A stretch of 64,000 nt of DNA from Devosia submarina (GTDB lineage Bacteria; Pseudomonadota; Alphaproteobacteria; Rhizobiales; Devosiaceae), in the NCBI RefSeq assembly GCF_003056345.1, contig NZ_PYWB01000005.1, forward strand, positions 62,001 through 126,000. The letters run 5' to 3'. Shown here one piece after another: positions 46,865-54,646 of this stretch (position 1 is the first letter of the stretch; every line of letters begins with the position of its first letter). The position numbers were made by a program, and so were the translations under genes. The notes below the pieces were generated by a model, which was not told the DNA's origin, did not search any database, and saw only the letters and a list, made by a program, of their open reading frames with translations.

Positions 46865-47599
46865 TCAGCGAATCCACTTGGGAACGAAGCGCATGCGCGG
46901 CGCGGCAGGCATGTGCCGCATCAGGCGTTGGTAGACCAGCCCGAAGATAAAGAACACCACGAGCGATACGGCCAAAAAATAGAGCGCTGCCACGGAGAAG
47001 TGGAGGAAGGCATTGTAGTCGCGCTCGAACAGCTCCTTGGCGGTGATCATCAGATCCTTCTGCTGGCCGATCACCGGTAGGGCGAAGTAAACAATCGCCG
47101 TGGCGTGGAACAGGAACACCACTTCGTTGGTGTAGGCCGGCCAAGCCAGGCGGATAAGATTGGGCCAGACAACGCGACGAAACTGCTGCGTGCGGGACAT
47201 GCCATAGGCCCTGGCGGCCTCGATCTCGCCGCGCGGTACGGCGCGAAGGGCACCATAGAAAATTTCGGCAGTATAGGCGGCGGTGTTGAGGACCAGCACG
47301 AGAGGGCCGATGAAGAGGGGGTGGAGGACGAACCCCGATATGCCCATAGGCTTCCAGACCGAGACGTTGAACGAAAGGCCCAGCGAATAAACCATGAAGA
47401 ACTGGATAAAGAGCGGCGAGCCACGGAAAGCATAGATGTAGGCGCGGCTGAGGCGCGACAAGAAAGGATTGCTGGAGGCCTTACCAAGGGCGAGAAAAAC
47501 GGCAAACACGAAGCCGAGCGGGATCGACGCTACGGCAAAATAGATATTGAACAGGGCGGCGGGCGCGAAGATGGCGAGTTCGGTTAACAATCGATCCAT
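46865..47599 (-). CDS. Polar amino-acid ABC transporter permease (HisM-like)
   Basis: 244 residues from the ATG at 47599, which shares a base with the stop of the preceding permease gene. A much longer open frame runs upstream but only antisense-like through that gene in another frame. Five membrane segments; the ATPase-contact loop is EIEAARAYGMSRTQQFRRVVWP. Pairs with the HisQ-like permease as the membrane channel. The order on the minus strand is ATPase, binding protein, HisQ-like, HisM-like. Confidence 0.93.
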   Translation of the reverse strand: MDRLLTELAIFAPAALFNIYFAVASIPLGFVFAVFLALGKASSNPFLSRLSRAYIYAFRGSPLFIQFFMVYSLGLSFNVSVWKPMGISGFVLHPLFIGPLVLVLNTAAYTAEIFYGALRAVPRGEIEAARAYGMSRTQQFRRVVWPNLIRLAWPAYTNEVVFLFHATAIVYFALPVIGQQKDLMITAKELFERDYNAFLHFSVAALYFLAVSLVVFFIFGLVYQRLMRHMPAAPRMRFVPKWIR

Positions 47600-48411
47600 C
47601 AGGCGCGCGCCTCGCTCAGGATGCCGCGGCCCATGCGCGCCATGAGGGCGTTGAAGACCTTCTCGGATATAAGCGTCACGAGGATATAGAACAGGAATAG
47701 CACGAGGTAGTAGCGCCAGCGCCAGTCCTCGTGGACAAGGCCGACCGTTGGCAAGAAATTGGGTGCGCCCAGGCGATCGGCCCAGAGGACAATGTCGGCG
47801 ATCTGCAGCAGCGAGAGGAGCGAGGTCGCCTTGACGATCAGCATCCAGACATTGGAAAGGCCCGGCAGGGCGTAGACCCACATCTGGCGGATCTGGATGC
47901 GCCAGAGAACCTGACGGGCCGACATGCCATAGGCGCGCGCGGCTTCGATCTGGCCGCGCGGCACCGAGCACATGGCACCATGAATGACGTTGGTGGCAAA
48001 AGCACCGTAGACGAGGCCCAGGGAGACGGAGGCCAGGATCAGGTATTCGGGCGTGCCCAGGAACCAATTGGCCTCACGGCAGGGTGGCCAAGCCGCACTT
48101 TGGGCGGCGATGGCTTCGGGTGTGCAGACCTGCGCCGCAATGAACCATTCCACCGCCTGCTCGAAGGCGAGGGGAAAGAACAGGAAGAACAAAACGTCTG
48201 GGACGCCGCGTACTATGGATGAATAGGTGCTGCCAATAAGGCGCAGAGGCAGGAAGCGTGAGTTCTTGAGCGCTGCACCACCCAGGCCGAAGAGAACGGC
48301 AAGCGTTCCGCCTGCAATTGCCGCAAAGATGGTGAACTGGAAGCTGGCGTACCAGGTGAGGTGCTTGCCATTGGTCAGATAGCTCAGCCAGAAGGCGATA
48401 TCTTCGCTCAT
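47599..48411 (-). CDS. Polar amino-acid ABC transporter permease (HisQ-like)
   Basis: 270 residues with five to six membrane segments; contact loop QIEAARAYGMSARQVLWRIQIRQMW. A cysteine-containing periplasmic stretch (AAQVCTPEAIAAQSAAWPPCREANW) is an insertion not usual in HisQ. It is separated from the binding-protein gene by 123 bases that contain a strong hairpin, so the permeases may be expressed below the level of the binding protein. Confidence 0.92.
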   Translation of the reverse strand: MSEDIAFWLSYLTNGKHLTWYASFQFTIFAAIAGGTLAVLFGLGGAALKNSRFLPLRLIGSTYSSIVRGVPDVLFFLFFPLAFEQAVEWFIAAQVCTPEAIAAQSAAWPPCREANWFLGTPEYLILASVSLGLVYGAFATNVIHGAMCSVPRGQIEAARAYGMSARQVLWRIQIRQMWVYALPGLSNVWMLIVKATSLLSLLQIADIVLWADRLGAPNFLPTVGLVHEDWRWRYYLVLFLFYILVTLISEKVFNALMARMGRGILSEARA

Positions 48412-48489
48412 GAACTGGTCCGGGCTGGCAAGAACATCAAAGAAATCCGTAAAGCACCTCCAAGAGGGAGGAGGGGCATATGCCCCAGG

Positions 48490-48515
48490 TTTCCTCCCCT
48501 ATGAAGGGGAGGAAA
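48490..48515 (-). other. Intercistronic hairpin between binding-protein and permease genes
   Basis: Perfect 11-base arms TTTCCTCCCCT/AGGGGAGGAAA with a four-base loop, 20 bases after the binding-protein stop on the minus strand, without a following T-run. Such hairpins often protect the upstream message of a binding protein or dampen readthrough. Confidence 0.7.
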
Positions 48516-48534
48516 CACAAGTGCAATGAGCTTG

Positions 48535-49287
48535 TTACTCGGCGTAGAAGGGACCGCGGCCTTCGAAGTGCTGCGCGATCAGCTTGTCGACCGTGCCGTC
48601 TGCCTTGAGCGCGGCAAGGGCTTCATCGAACTTGGCCTTGAGTTCGGTCTCGTCCTTGCGGATGCCTGCGCCAAAGCCATCCCCGATCATGACGTCTTCG
48701 CCAACGAATTCGATGGCGCCGCCGGATGCAGCAACGACGGGTTCGAGATAGGGGCCATCAGCGATGATGGTGTCGAGATTGCCGGCGGCAAGGTCGGCCA
48801 TGGCCTGGTCAGCCGTGGTGAAGGACACGACCGTATTGGTGCTGCCGAAGTTTTCTTCGGCATAGGCAGCCTGGATGGTGCCGCCCTGAACACCGACGCG
48901 CTTGCCTTCGAGATTGGTCGGATCAATGTCCGAGCCGGCCATGGCGACGAACTTGGACGGATCGGGCGGGAAGTAATCTTGCGTGAAGTCGATCGTTTCC
49001 TTGCGCTCTTCGGTGATCGACATGCCGGCCATGATCAGGTCGTAGTTGCCAGCCAGCAGGTTCGGGATGATGGAGTCCCAGTCATTGCTGACGAATTCGC
49101 AGGTGAGCCCGGCCTTTTCGCAGATGGCATTGCCCAGATCGATTTCATAGCCGGCAAGCTCACCGGCTTCGTTGACATAGTTCCAGGGGGCATAGGCGCC
49201 TTCGGTCGCGATGCGGACGGTTTCCTGCGCCTGCGCGGCAGTGCCGAGGGCGAGGACGGTTGCGGCCGCCAAGATCAGCTTCTTCAT
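48535..49287 (-). CDS. Polar amino-acid ABC transporter substrate-binding protein
   Basis: 250 residues from the ATG at 49287, which has GGAG upstream; a longer open frame to 49353 lacks support. Signal peptide MKKLILAAATVLALGTAAQA, then VRIATEGAYAPWNYVNEAGELAGYEIDLGNAIC and GMSITEERKETIDFTQDYF, the signature of family 3 binding proteins for basic or polar amino acids (lysine/arginine/ornithine/histidine type). Two cysteines occur close together near residues 55-62. Periplasmic. Confidence 0.94.
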   Translation of the reverse strand: MKKLILAAATVLALGTAAQAQETVRIATEGAYAPWNYVNEAGELAGYEIDLGNAICEKAGLTCEFVSNDWDSIIPNLLAGNYDLIMAGMSITEERKETIDFTQDYFPPDPSKFVAMAGSDIDPTNLEGKRVGVQGGTIQAAYAEENFGSTNTVVSFTTADQAMADLAAGNLDTIIADGPYLEPVVAASGGAIEFVGEDVMIGDGFGAGIRKDETELKAKFDEALAALKADGTVDKLIAQHFEGRGPFYAE

Positions 49288-49309
49288 GTCTTGCTCCATA
49301 TTATTCTGG

Positions 49310-50128
49310 TTAAAACGCCTGTTCCGTTGCTTCCTGCTCGTGGCTGGCAGCATTGAGAAATTGCTTGAGACGCGCCGATTTGGTGGCTGTGAAGACCTCT
49401 TCGGGCGTACCTTGCTCCTCGATCAATCCTTGATGAAGGAAGATCACCCGATCGCTGACCGATCGGGCAAATTCCATGTCATGGGTGACCAGGATCATGG
49501 TGCGGCCTTCATCGGCGAGGATCTTGATGACCCGCAGAACCTCCACCTCGAGTTCAGGATCAAGAGCAGAAGTCGGTTCGTCGAACAACATGACGCGCGG
49601 ATTGATGCAAAGGGCACGCGCTATGGCGGCACGCTGCTGCTGGCCGCCGGAGAGTTGGTTAGGATAGGCGTCGGCCTTTTCGCGAATGCCAACCTTGGCC
49701 AGCATGGCCAAGGCTTCCTGCTCGACTTCTGCGCGGTCGCGCTTTTGCACAATGATAGGCACTTCCATGACGTTCTGGAGGATCGTCATATGGGCCCAAA
49801 GGTTGAAGCTCTGGAAGACCATGCCCAGTTCGGAGCGAATGCGCCGGATTTGTTCCTCATCGGCGATCTGGCGCCGTTGGCCCTCACCGCGCAGCTTGAT
49901 CGTCTCGTTGTCGATCCTGACCGTGCCGCTGTCGGGAATTTCGAGCATGTTGATGCAGCGCAGCAGGGTGGACTTGCCTGAGCCTGACGAGCCGATCAAG
50001 GAGATAACTTCGCCTTCGCAGGCGCGAAAGGATATGCCCTTGAGCACCTCCAAGGTGCCGAACGATTTGTGCAGGTCGCTGGTTTCAACGACGGGCAATG
50101 CTTCTGCTGCCGGGGCAGTTTGCGCCAT
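49310..50128 (-). CDS. Polar amino-acid ABC transporter ATPase (HisP/GlnQ-like)
   Basis: 272 residues from the ATG at 50128. Walker [15 protein letters not shown]-loop [13 protein letters not shown], signature [15 protein letters not shown], Walker [14 protein letters not shown], switch His in THDME. It energises the amino-acid importer and is the first gene of the four-gene operon, 22 bases before the binding-protein gene. The start is moderately certain; the upstream extension to 50191 looks non-coding. Confidence 0.94.
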   Translation of the reverse strand: MAQTAPAAEALPVVETSDLHKSFGTLEVLKGISFRACEGEVISLIGSSGSGKSTLLRCINMLEIPDSGTVRIDNETIKLRGEGQRRQIADEEQIRRIRSELGMVFQSFNLWAHMTILQNVMEVPIIVQKRDRAEVEQEALAMLAKVGIREKADAYPNQLSGGQQQRAAIARALCINPRVMLFDEPTSALDPELEVEVLRVIKILADEGRTMILVTHDMEFARSVSDRVIFLHQGLIEEQGTPEEVFTATKSARLKQFLNAASHEQEATEQAF

Positions 50129-50270
50129 GCTTACCGAGCCTGCTGGGCAGGCGCCTTCCTGAGGGCGATTGCCATGAATAGAGGCTGGCAACCTAAACCG
50201 CCCGCTAGAAAAGCAAAAACAGGGGAGATAGCAAGCATAATCAGGCCGGAGAGCCTAACTGGCTTGTGAG

Positions 50271-51254
50271 TTATATCTCGAACTGTCCCGCAGGAATGGT
50301 CAAGCGATAGGTCACCTGCTCGTTCCCGATGGACAGGAGGGCTGTGCCAGAGACAGAAAGGGGCACGATCCTTTCCAGCACCAAAGTGCCGAAGCGGGGC
50401 TCACCGGATGTTTGGGCTGCACCGGGGTTGGTTTCCGTCCATTCGATCTCGAGCGTGGGATCTGCGCCTTCATCATCGTGCAGAGTTGCATGCACGCCAA
50501 CATGGCCGTCCTTGCCATCGCCCAAGCCACCATGGACAACAGCATTGGCCGCCAGTTCGTGAATAGCCAGCCCCAGATGGAGGGATGCATTGGGACCCAA
50601 TAGCGGATTTTCGCCGGTGATCTCGATATCGCGCAGCGCGCCGTAGCCGGTACGGGCCAGCTGCGATGCTATCAGGACATGCAGATGGGTGCCGCGCCAA
50701 TTGCTTTCGGTGACAAGGTCCTGCGTTGTGGAGAGGGCATGCAGCCGGCCGCGAAATTTCTTGAGAAAATCCTGGATGTCGCCGCTGTGATGGGCGGTCT
50801 GCATGGCGACGGATTGCACAATGGCGAGCAGGTTCTTGGAGCGGTGGCTGACCTCGCGCAGGAGCGCGGCTATGGCGGCTTCCCGGTTCCGCCGCTCGGA
50901 AACGTCGCTCAGTGTCGTGAGTACGCCGTCTTCGTCTGGAACAAGCCGCGCCAGGTAAACGGAGGTCCTGCCAGCTTGGGATAGTTCGAGCTCCAGATCC
51001 TGCGCTTGCTGCTCGCGTATGCATTTTTCGGCTGCCTCGGAGAACAGCCGCGCATTGCCCTCGGTCATGAACTCAGCAACGTCCTTGCCCAGGATCGCGG
51101 AAGCCGTCCAGATCGGCGGAAGATGCTCCGCCAGATCGAAGCGCTGGTCACTGGTCTGGTGCAGAATGCAGATGCCGCGGCCTTCCAGAGCCTGGGCGAA
51201 AGCCTTGAGCCTCAACTGCGTTTGCTGCGGGAGAACGGCAGGGGGCATGGGCAT
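50271..51254 (-). CDS. HWE-type sensor histidine kinase, soluble
   Basis: 327 residues with no membrane segment. The N-terminal ~120 residues form a PAS-like domain ending in TTLSDVSERRNREAAI. The phosphoacceptor is H137 in REVSHRSKNLLAIVQSVA, and the ATPase part has HELAANAVVHGGLG and EIEWTE, as in HWE/HisKA_2 kinases. Proteins of this class phosphorylate PhyR-type regulators in alphaproteobacteria. It lies one small gene away from phyR on the same strand, so a direct role in the general stress response is likely but inferred. Confidence 0.9.
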   Translation of the reverse strand: MPMPPAVLPQQTQLRLKAFAQALEGRGICILHQTSDQRFDLAEHLPPIWTASAILGKDVAEFMTEGNARLFSEAAEKCIREQQAQDLELELSQAGRTSVYLARLVPDEDGVLTTLSDVSERRNREAAIAALLREVSHRSKNLLAIVQSVAMQTAHHSGDIQDFLKKFRGRLHALSTTQDLVTESNWRGTHLHVLIASQLARTGYGALRDIEITGENPLLGPNASLHLGLAIHELAANAVVHGGLGDGKDGHVGVHATLHDDEGADPTLEIEWTETNPGAAQTSGEPRFGTLVLERIVPLSVSGTALLSIGNEQVTYRLTIPAGQFEI

Positions 51255-51276
51255 ACTCGAAACTGGTCTATTCGGA

Positions 51277-51304
51277 ACAATAAAGGCCTCGCCAGGGCGA
51301 GGCC
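51277..51304 (-). terminator. Rho-independent terminator after the DUF1328 gene
   Basis: Stem GGCCTCGCC/GGCGAGGCC with a two-base centre, followed on the minus strand by TTTATTGTT. It separates the DUF1328 gene from the kinase gene that starts at 51254. Confidence 0.78.
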
Positions 51305-51336
51305 GTCAGGATTTCAGGCCATCTATGCCGGGGCGC

Positions 51337-51501
51337 TCAGACCCGCCGAATAAGGGCGACAACAATGGAAATCAGCAGGAATGCGACGAACAGGAAGAAC
51401 AGGATCTGCGCTATGCCTGCGGATGCCCCGGCTATGCCGCCGAAACCCAGAACACCGGCAATCAGCGCAATAACCAGGAATACGAGAGTGTAATATAACA
51501 C
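51337..51501 (-). CDS. DUF1328 (YtjA) family small membrane protein
   Basis: 54 residues from a GTG at 51501, with GGAGAG six bases upstream; a longer frame to 51621 would run through an EcfG promoter and a terminator. The sequence [42 protein letters not shown]... is the DUF1328 pattern: two hydrophobic helices around a GFGGIAG turn. Function unknown; commonly stress-induced in alphaproteobacteria. A perfect EcfG-type promoter sits 33 bases upstream and a terminator follows, so it is a one-gene unit of the regulon. Confidence 0.9.
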   Translation of the reverse strand: MLYYTLVFLVIALIAGVLGFGGIAGASAGIAQILFFLFVAFLLISIVVALIRRV

Positions 51502-51533
51502 CGTAACTCTCCGGATCAGCTTGTTGGTTTCAC

Positions 51534-51558
51534 AACGGCTTGCCCGTTTGCCGGTTCC
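51534..51558 (-). promoter_or_regulatory. EcfG-type promoter of the DUF1328 gene
   Basis: On the minus strand GGAAC (51554-51558), 16 bases, CGTT (51534-51537): an exact consensus match. Confidence 0.82.
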
Positions 51559-51568
51559 TGCGCGCAAC

Positions 51569-51596
51569 AAAAAAGGGCCGGCACTGCCAGCCCTTT
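51569..51596 (-). terminator. Rho-independent terminator after phyR
   Basis: On the minus strand AAAGGGCTGGCA/GTGCCGGCCCTTTTTTG: about nine paired bases and six Ts, 21 bases after the phyR stop. Confidence 0.8.
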
Positions 51597-51617
51597 GCTG
51601 TGGAAAACCAGCAAAAA

Positions 51618-52412
51618 TCACGCGGCCGCGCGCGATCCCTCATCGAAGAACAAGGCCTGGCTGATCAGGGCCTTGACCATGTCCGGATTGAACGGCTTGG
51701 TCACGAGGAAGGTAGGCTCGGGGCGTTCGCCGGTGAGCAGGCGCTCGGGAAAGGCCGTGATAAAGATCACAGGCACCGAGTGGGTGTTGAGGATGTCGTT
51801 CACCGCATCGATGCCCGAGCTGCCATCTGCCAGCTGAATATCAGCCAGGATCATGCGCGGTTGGGTCTGGTTGAAGAGGCTGACCGCTTCGCGATGGGTG
51901 CGGGCGACGCTCACTACCTTGTGGCCGAGGCTCTCTACCAACTGCTCAATATCCATCGCGATGAGTGGCTCATCCTCGATGATCATGATCTCGGTTGCGA
52001 CCTGGCGGGAAATTTCGATAGTGGCCTCTTCCAGCAAGGAGCCAAATTCAGCCTCACTGACGTTGAGGATCTCAGCGGCCTGGGCGTGGGTGAAGCCCTC
52101 CACGGCGACCAGCAGGAAGGCCTGGCGAGGACGGGCAGAAAGATTGGCCAGATTGGTTGCTGCGCGCTGTTCCCAGGCAAAGGTCGAAACCGGCTCGGGA
52201 ATGGTGACTGCCGAGGTGGAGAACAGTGCCGAAAATAGCTTGTAGAGGGCTATGCGATCGTTGGAGGCTTCCGGGAAAAGGGAAATGTCAGCAATCAGGG
52301 CTTCAAGTGTCGCCGCGACATAGGCATCGCCGGATGTTTGTGATCCGGTAACCGCGCGTGAAAACCGCCGCAGGTACGGCAGGTGCGGAGCAATCCGCGT
52401 GGACAAAGTCAT
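51618..52412 (-). CDS. phyR: General stress response anti-anti-sigma regulator PhyR
   Basis: 264 residues: an N-terminal sigma-like domain (about 1-135, [26 protein letters not shown]) that mimics EcfG, and a C-terminal receiver (about 140-255) with acidic pocket IIEDE, phosphoacceptor D191 in LADIQLADG and the conserved VTKPF. When phosphorylated, PhyR binds NepR through the sigma-like domain and frees EcfG. The gene is divergent from nepR-ecfG and has its own EcfG-type promoter, giving positive autoregulation. Confidence 0.97.
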   Translation of the reverse strand: MTLSTRIAPHLPYLRRFSRAVTGSQTSGDAYVAATLEALIADISLFPEASNDRIALYKLFSALFSTSAVTIPEPVSTFAWEQRAATNLANLSARPRQAFLLVAVEGFTHAQAAEILNVSEAEFGSLLEEATIEISRQVATEIMIIEDEPLIAMDIEQLVESLGHKVVSVARTHREAVSLFNQTQPRMILADIQLADGSSGIDAVNDILNTHSVPVIFITAFPERLLTGERPEPTFLVTKPFNPDMVKALISQALFFDEGSRAAA

Positions 52413-52460
52413 ATAGAAACTCCCAGTGACGCTTTGGCTCGTGAATACACGAAGCTGGAA

Positions 52461-52485
52461 AACGGCTTGAAAAGATAGAAGTTCC
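52461..52485 (-). promoter_or_regulatory. EcfG-type promoter of phyR
   Basis: On the minus strand GGAAC (52481-52485), 16 bases, CGTT (52461-52464), 49 bases before the phyR start. An outward-facing GGAAC on the other strand (52494-52498) mirrors it: AAGTTCC-N8-GGAACTT. Confidence 0.82.
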
Positions 52486-52566
52486 TACCGGCCGGAACTT
52501 TTTTGGCGTTGGGGATTTGTAGTCTCGAATGTGGGCAAATCAAATACATTGGCGGTCTGACAGGGC

Positions 52567-52788
52567 ATGATGAAGGATAAACTGGTGACCCAGCAGCGTA
52601 CGCGTACGCAAGCCGGGCGCGCAGACGACGGTTTGGGTCCGAACACGGACATTGGTAACCGTCTGCGCGCTCTTTATGGTGCGGTGCAGGAAGAAGGCGT
52701 GCCGGCGCAGTTGCTCGACTTACTGGAAAAGTTGGACAGCGCCGAACAGGCGCAAAAGAACGGGACTGCCACGAGAGACGGGGAGTAA
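52567..52788 (+). CDS. nepR: Anti-sigma factor NepR
   Basis: 73 residues, normal for NepR, which is short and mostly disordered. The conserved helix region is present: IGNRLRALYGAVQEEGVPAQLLDLLEKLD. It sequesters EcfG until phosphorylated PhyR binds it. The stop at 52788 is four bases before the ecfG ATG, and both are read from the divergent region with phyR. A GGAAC motif faces this gene (52494), but no CGTT lies at the right distance, so its promoter is less clear than that of phyR. Confidence 0.95.
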   Translation: MMKDKLVTQQRTRTQAGRADDGLGPNTDIGNRLRALYGAVQEEGVPAQLLDLLEKLDSAEQAQKNGTATRDGE

Positions 52789-52792
52789 CGCC

Positions 52793-53347
52793 ATGAGCGC
52801 CGAACCGACCTCTTTCAAGCGCGAGATGCTTGCGACCTTGCCCAGCTTGCGCGCCTTTGCTGTTTCCCTCACGGGCAAGCACGACAAGGCCGACGATCTG
52901 GTGCAGGATACCGTCATGAAGGCCTGGGCAAAGCAGACCAGCTTCGAGATGGGCACCAATATCAAGGCGTGGCTCTTCACCATCCTGCGCAATGAATTCT
53001 ATAGCCAGATGCGCAAGCGCGGCCGTGAAGTGCAGGACAGCGACGGGGCCTTTACCGAGCGGCTGTCCGTTCATCCATCGCAATATGGCTCGATGGACAT
53101 GCAGGACTTCAAGAAAGCCTTAAGCCAATTGCCGGATGACCAGCGCGAGGCTGTGATCCTGATTGGCGCTTCGGGCTTTTCCTATGAGGAAGCCGCGGAC
53201 ATCTGCGATTGCGCCGTGGGCACCATGAAGAGCCGTGTGAGCCGCGCCCGGACGCGTTTGCAGGACCTGCTCAAGATCAGTGGCGAAGCGGATTATGGGC
53301 CGGACGCTGTTTCAGCCCAAGTCACTACGTCCAACCACTCGTTCTAG
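52793..53347 (+). CDS. ecfG: ECF sigma factor EcfG (general stress response)
   Basis: 184 residues from the ATG at 52793, which follows GGGGAG; the frame stays open upstream across nepR but that part is not coding. Region 2 is DDLVQDTVMKAWAKQTSF...IKAWLFTILRNEFYS, and region 4 is LSQLPDDQREAVILIGASGFSYEEAADICDCAVGTMKSRVSRARTRL. It directs RNA polymerase to GGAAC-N16/17-CGTT promoters, six of which I find in this window. Its stop codon lies in CTAG shared with the converging receiver gene. Confidence 0.96.
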   Translation: MSAEPTSFKREMLATLPSLRAFAVSLTGKHDKADDLVQDTVMKAWAKQTSFEMGTNIKAWLFTILRNEFYSQMRKRGREVQDSDGAFTERLSVHPSQYGSMDMQDFKKALSQLPDDQREAVILIGASGFSYEEAADICDCAVGTMKSRVSRARTRLQDLLKISGEADYGPDAVSAQVTTSNHSF

Positions 53348-53712
53348 CTGGCGGGATCAAAGACCTGGTTGATGGCGGAGACCATATCGGTTTCCGCCAT
53401 TGGCTTTGTAAGGACCGGCAAAAAAGCGAACTGCGCAACGCCGTGGCGCAAGCCCGTGTCAGCCGAACAGATCACAACGGGAATGCCGCTCCGGGTGAGA
53501 CTATCGATCAAGTGCAATGGCCGCCGCTGCTCAAGCGCAATCTCGACGATGGCGAGGTGGACATCGGGCCAGTAGGCCTCCATGGCGTGCGCTTCCTCGG
53601 CATTCCTGGCGAACAGGACCTGGCCTGCACCCAGATTTTCAAGCATGCGTTGAATGTCGAGGGCGATCAGAAATTCTTCCTCGACAACGAGGACGGTCGT
53701 TCCATTGAGCAT
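53344..53712 (-). CDS. Single-domain response regulator with Glu at the phosphorylation site
   Basis: 122 residues, receiver domain only. The N-terminal acidic patch VVEEEFLIALDI and the Lys of LTKP are present, but the phosphoacceptor position holds E57 (LAIVEIALEQ) where PhyR has D191 (LADIQLADG). Such a receiver cannot take phosphate on Asp and may mimic the phosphorylated state or act as a phosphorylation-independent partner. It ends four bases inside ecfG on the opposite strand (CTAG read both ways). A role in modulating the stress response is likely from position only. Confidence 0.85.
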   Translation of the reverse strand: MLNGTTVLVVEEEFLIALDIQRMLENLGAGQVLFARNAEEAHAMEAYWPDVHLAIVEIALEQRRPLHLIDSLTRSGIPVVICSADTGLRHGVAQFAFLPVLTKPMAETDMVSAINQVFDPAS

Positions 53713-53777
53713 ATAGGGTTCCGCACGGTTACCCTCTAATGGACCCAGATTATTGCACCGTCATTTAAGTTTGACAT

Positions 53778-54596
53778 GTGCTGGAAGGACAGCGGTCTGA
53801 TAATGTTGGCTGGATAGTTCTCCAGCGTTGCGATTGCCAATTGAGTCTTGTTCTTCCTAGTTCCGGGCGCCGTATTCCTTGCGAGCAATGTCCCTTGCGG
53901 GTCATGCCGGGCTTTCGCGCTTTCGGACCAGAAGAGCTGCATTTCGTGTCTTCCTTCAAGGCCGGCGAGATTGTTGCCGAAGCAGGGACGACGATTCTGG
54001 CTGAGGGAAAGCACAGCGAGAACCTTTACACGCTGCTCTCGGGCTGGGCGTTCCGCTACAAGCTGCTTCCCGACGGGCGCCGGCAGATACTGAACTACCT
54101 GCTGCCGGGGGATCTCCTGGGGCTGCAGGGATCCATTATCGGCGAGATGGAACATTCGGTGGAAGCCTTGTCTCCGCTTGTTCTGTGCGTCTTCCAGCGC
54201 AGCCGTCTCGATGAGCTGTTTGCAAACCACCCCGGCCTTGGCTTTGACGTGACCTGGCTCGCAGCAAGCGAAGAGCGCATGCTGGACGAGCATTTGTTGA
54301 GCCTGGGGCGCCGCACGGCCATGGAGAGGGCGGCTTATCTGATCGCGTTTCTACATCAGCGCGCCGTGTCTGTGGGCGGTTCTCTCGCAAAAACATTGTA
54401 TTTGCCGATAAATCAGCAGCATGTTGCGGATACGCTTGGGCTTTCGATCGTTCATACCAACAAGACCTTGCGCAAACTGGCCGATCGCCAGCTAATCCGC
54501 TGGCTTGATCGTGCGTGCGAGGTTTTGGACGTGGAAGGTCTGATGAGGCTGGCCGATTGGGATGGACTGCCCGCACATAAGCGGCCACTCATATAG
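53778..54596 (+). CDS. Crp/Fnr family transcriptional regulator
   Basis: 272 residues if the GTG at 53778 is used; TTG at 53841 is an alternative, and the family-like part begins near IPCEQCPLR. A cyclic-nucleotide-binding-like barrel spans about 55-160 (ENLYTLLSGWAFRYKLLPDGRRQILNYLLPGDLLGLQG), and a C-terminal helix-turn-helix spans about 210-250 (INQQHVADTLGLSIVHTNKTLRKL). The N-terminal CxxC (CEQC) is not the four-cysteine FNR cluster. The effector is unknown. Members of this type are common near the phyR locus in Rhizobiales. Confidence 0.9.
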   Translation: MLEGQRSDNVGWIVLQRCDCQLSLVLPSSGRRIPCEQCPLRVMPGFRAFGPEELHFVSSFKAGEIVAEAGTTILAEGKHSENLYTLLSGWAFRYKLLPDGRRQILNYLLPGDLLGLQGSIIGEMEHSVEALSPLVLCVFQRSRLDELFANHPGLGFDVTWLAASEERMLDEHLLSLGRRTAMERAAYLIAFLHQRAVSVGGSLAKTLYLPINQQHVADTLGLSIVHTNKTLRKLADRQLIRWLDRACEVLDVEGLMRLADWDGLPAHKRPLI

Positions 54597-54646
54597 AGCC
54601 GGTCGAACGAAGATGTGCCCCTTGCGGGTAGATAATATGGGAACGC

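Noticed and set aside
46865..48067. A 400-codon reading of the HisM-like permease gene
   Set aside because: The extra 156 N-terminal codons overlap the HisQ-like permease gene in another frame; the ATG at 47599, coupled to the previous stop, gives the normal permease length.
52494..52515. EcfG promoter for nepR
   Set aside because: GGAAC is present, but the required CGTT is missing at 16-17 bases; I did not list it as a promoter.
52652..52792. N-terminal extension of EcfG
   Set aside because: It overlaps nepR in another frame, is rich in Cys/Arg and lacks a ribosome site, while the ATG at 52793 follows GGGGAG.
53718..53722. GGAAC on the minus strand just before the receiver gene as an EcfG promoter
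   Set aside because: It lies six bases from the ATG, so it cannot be a -35 element for that gene, and no CGTT follows at the right distance.
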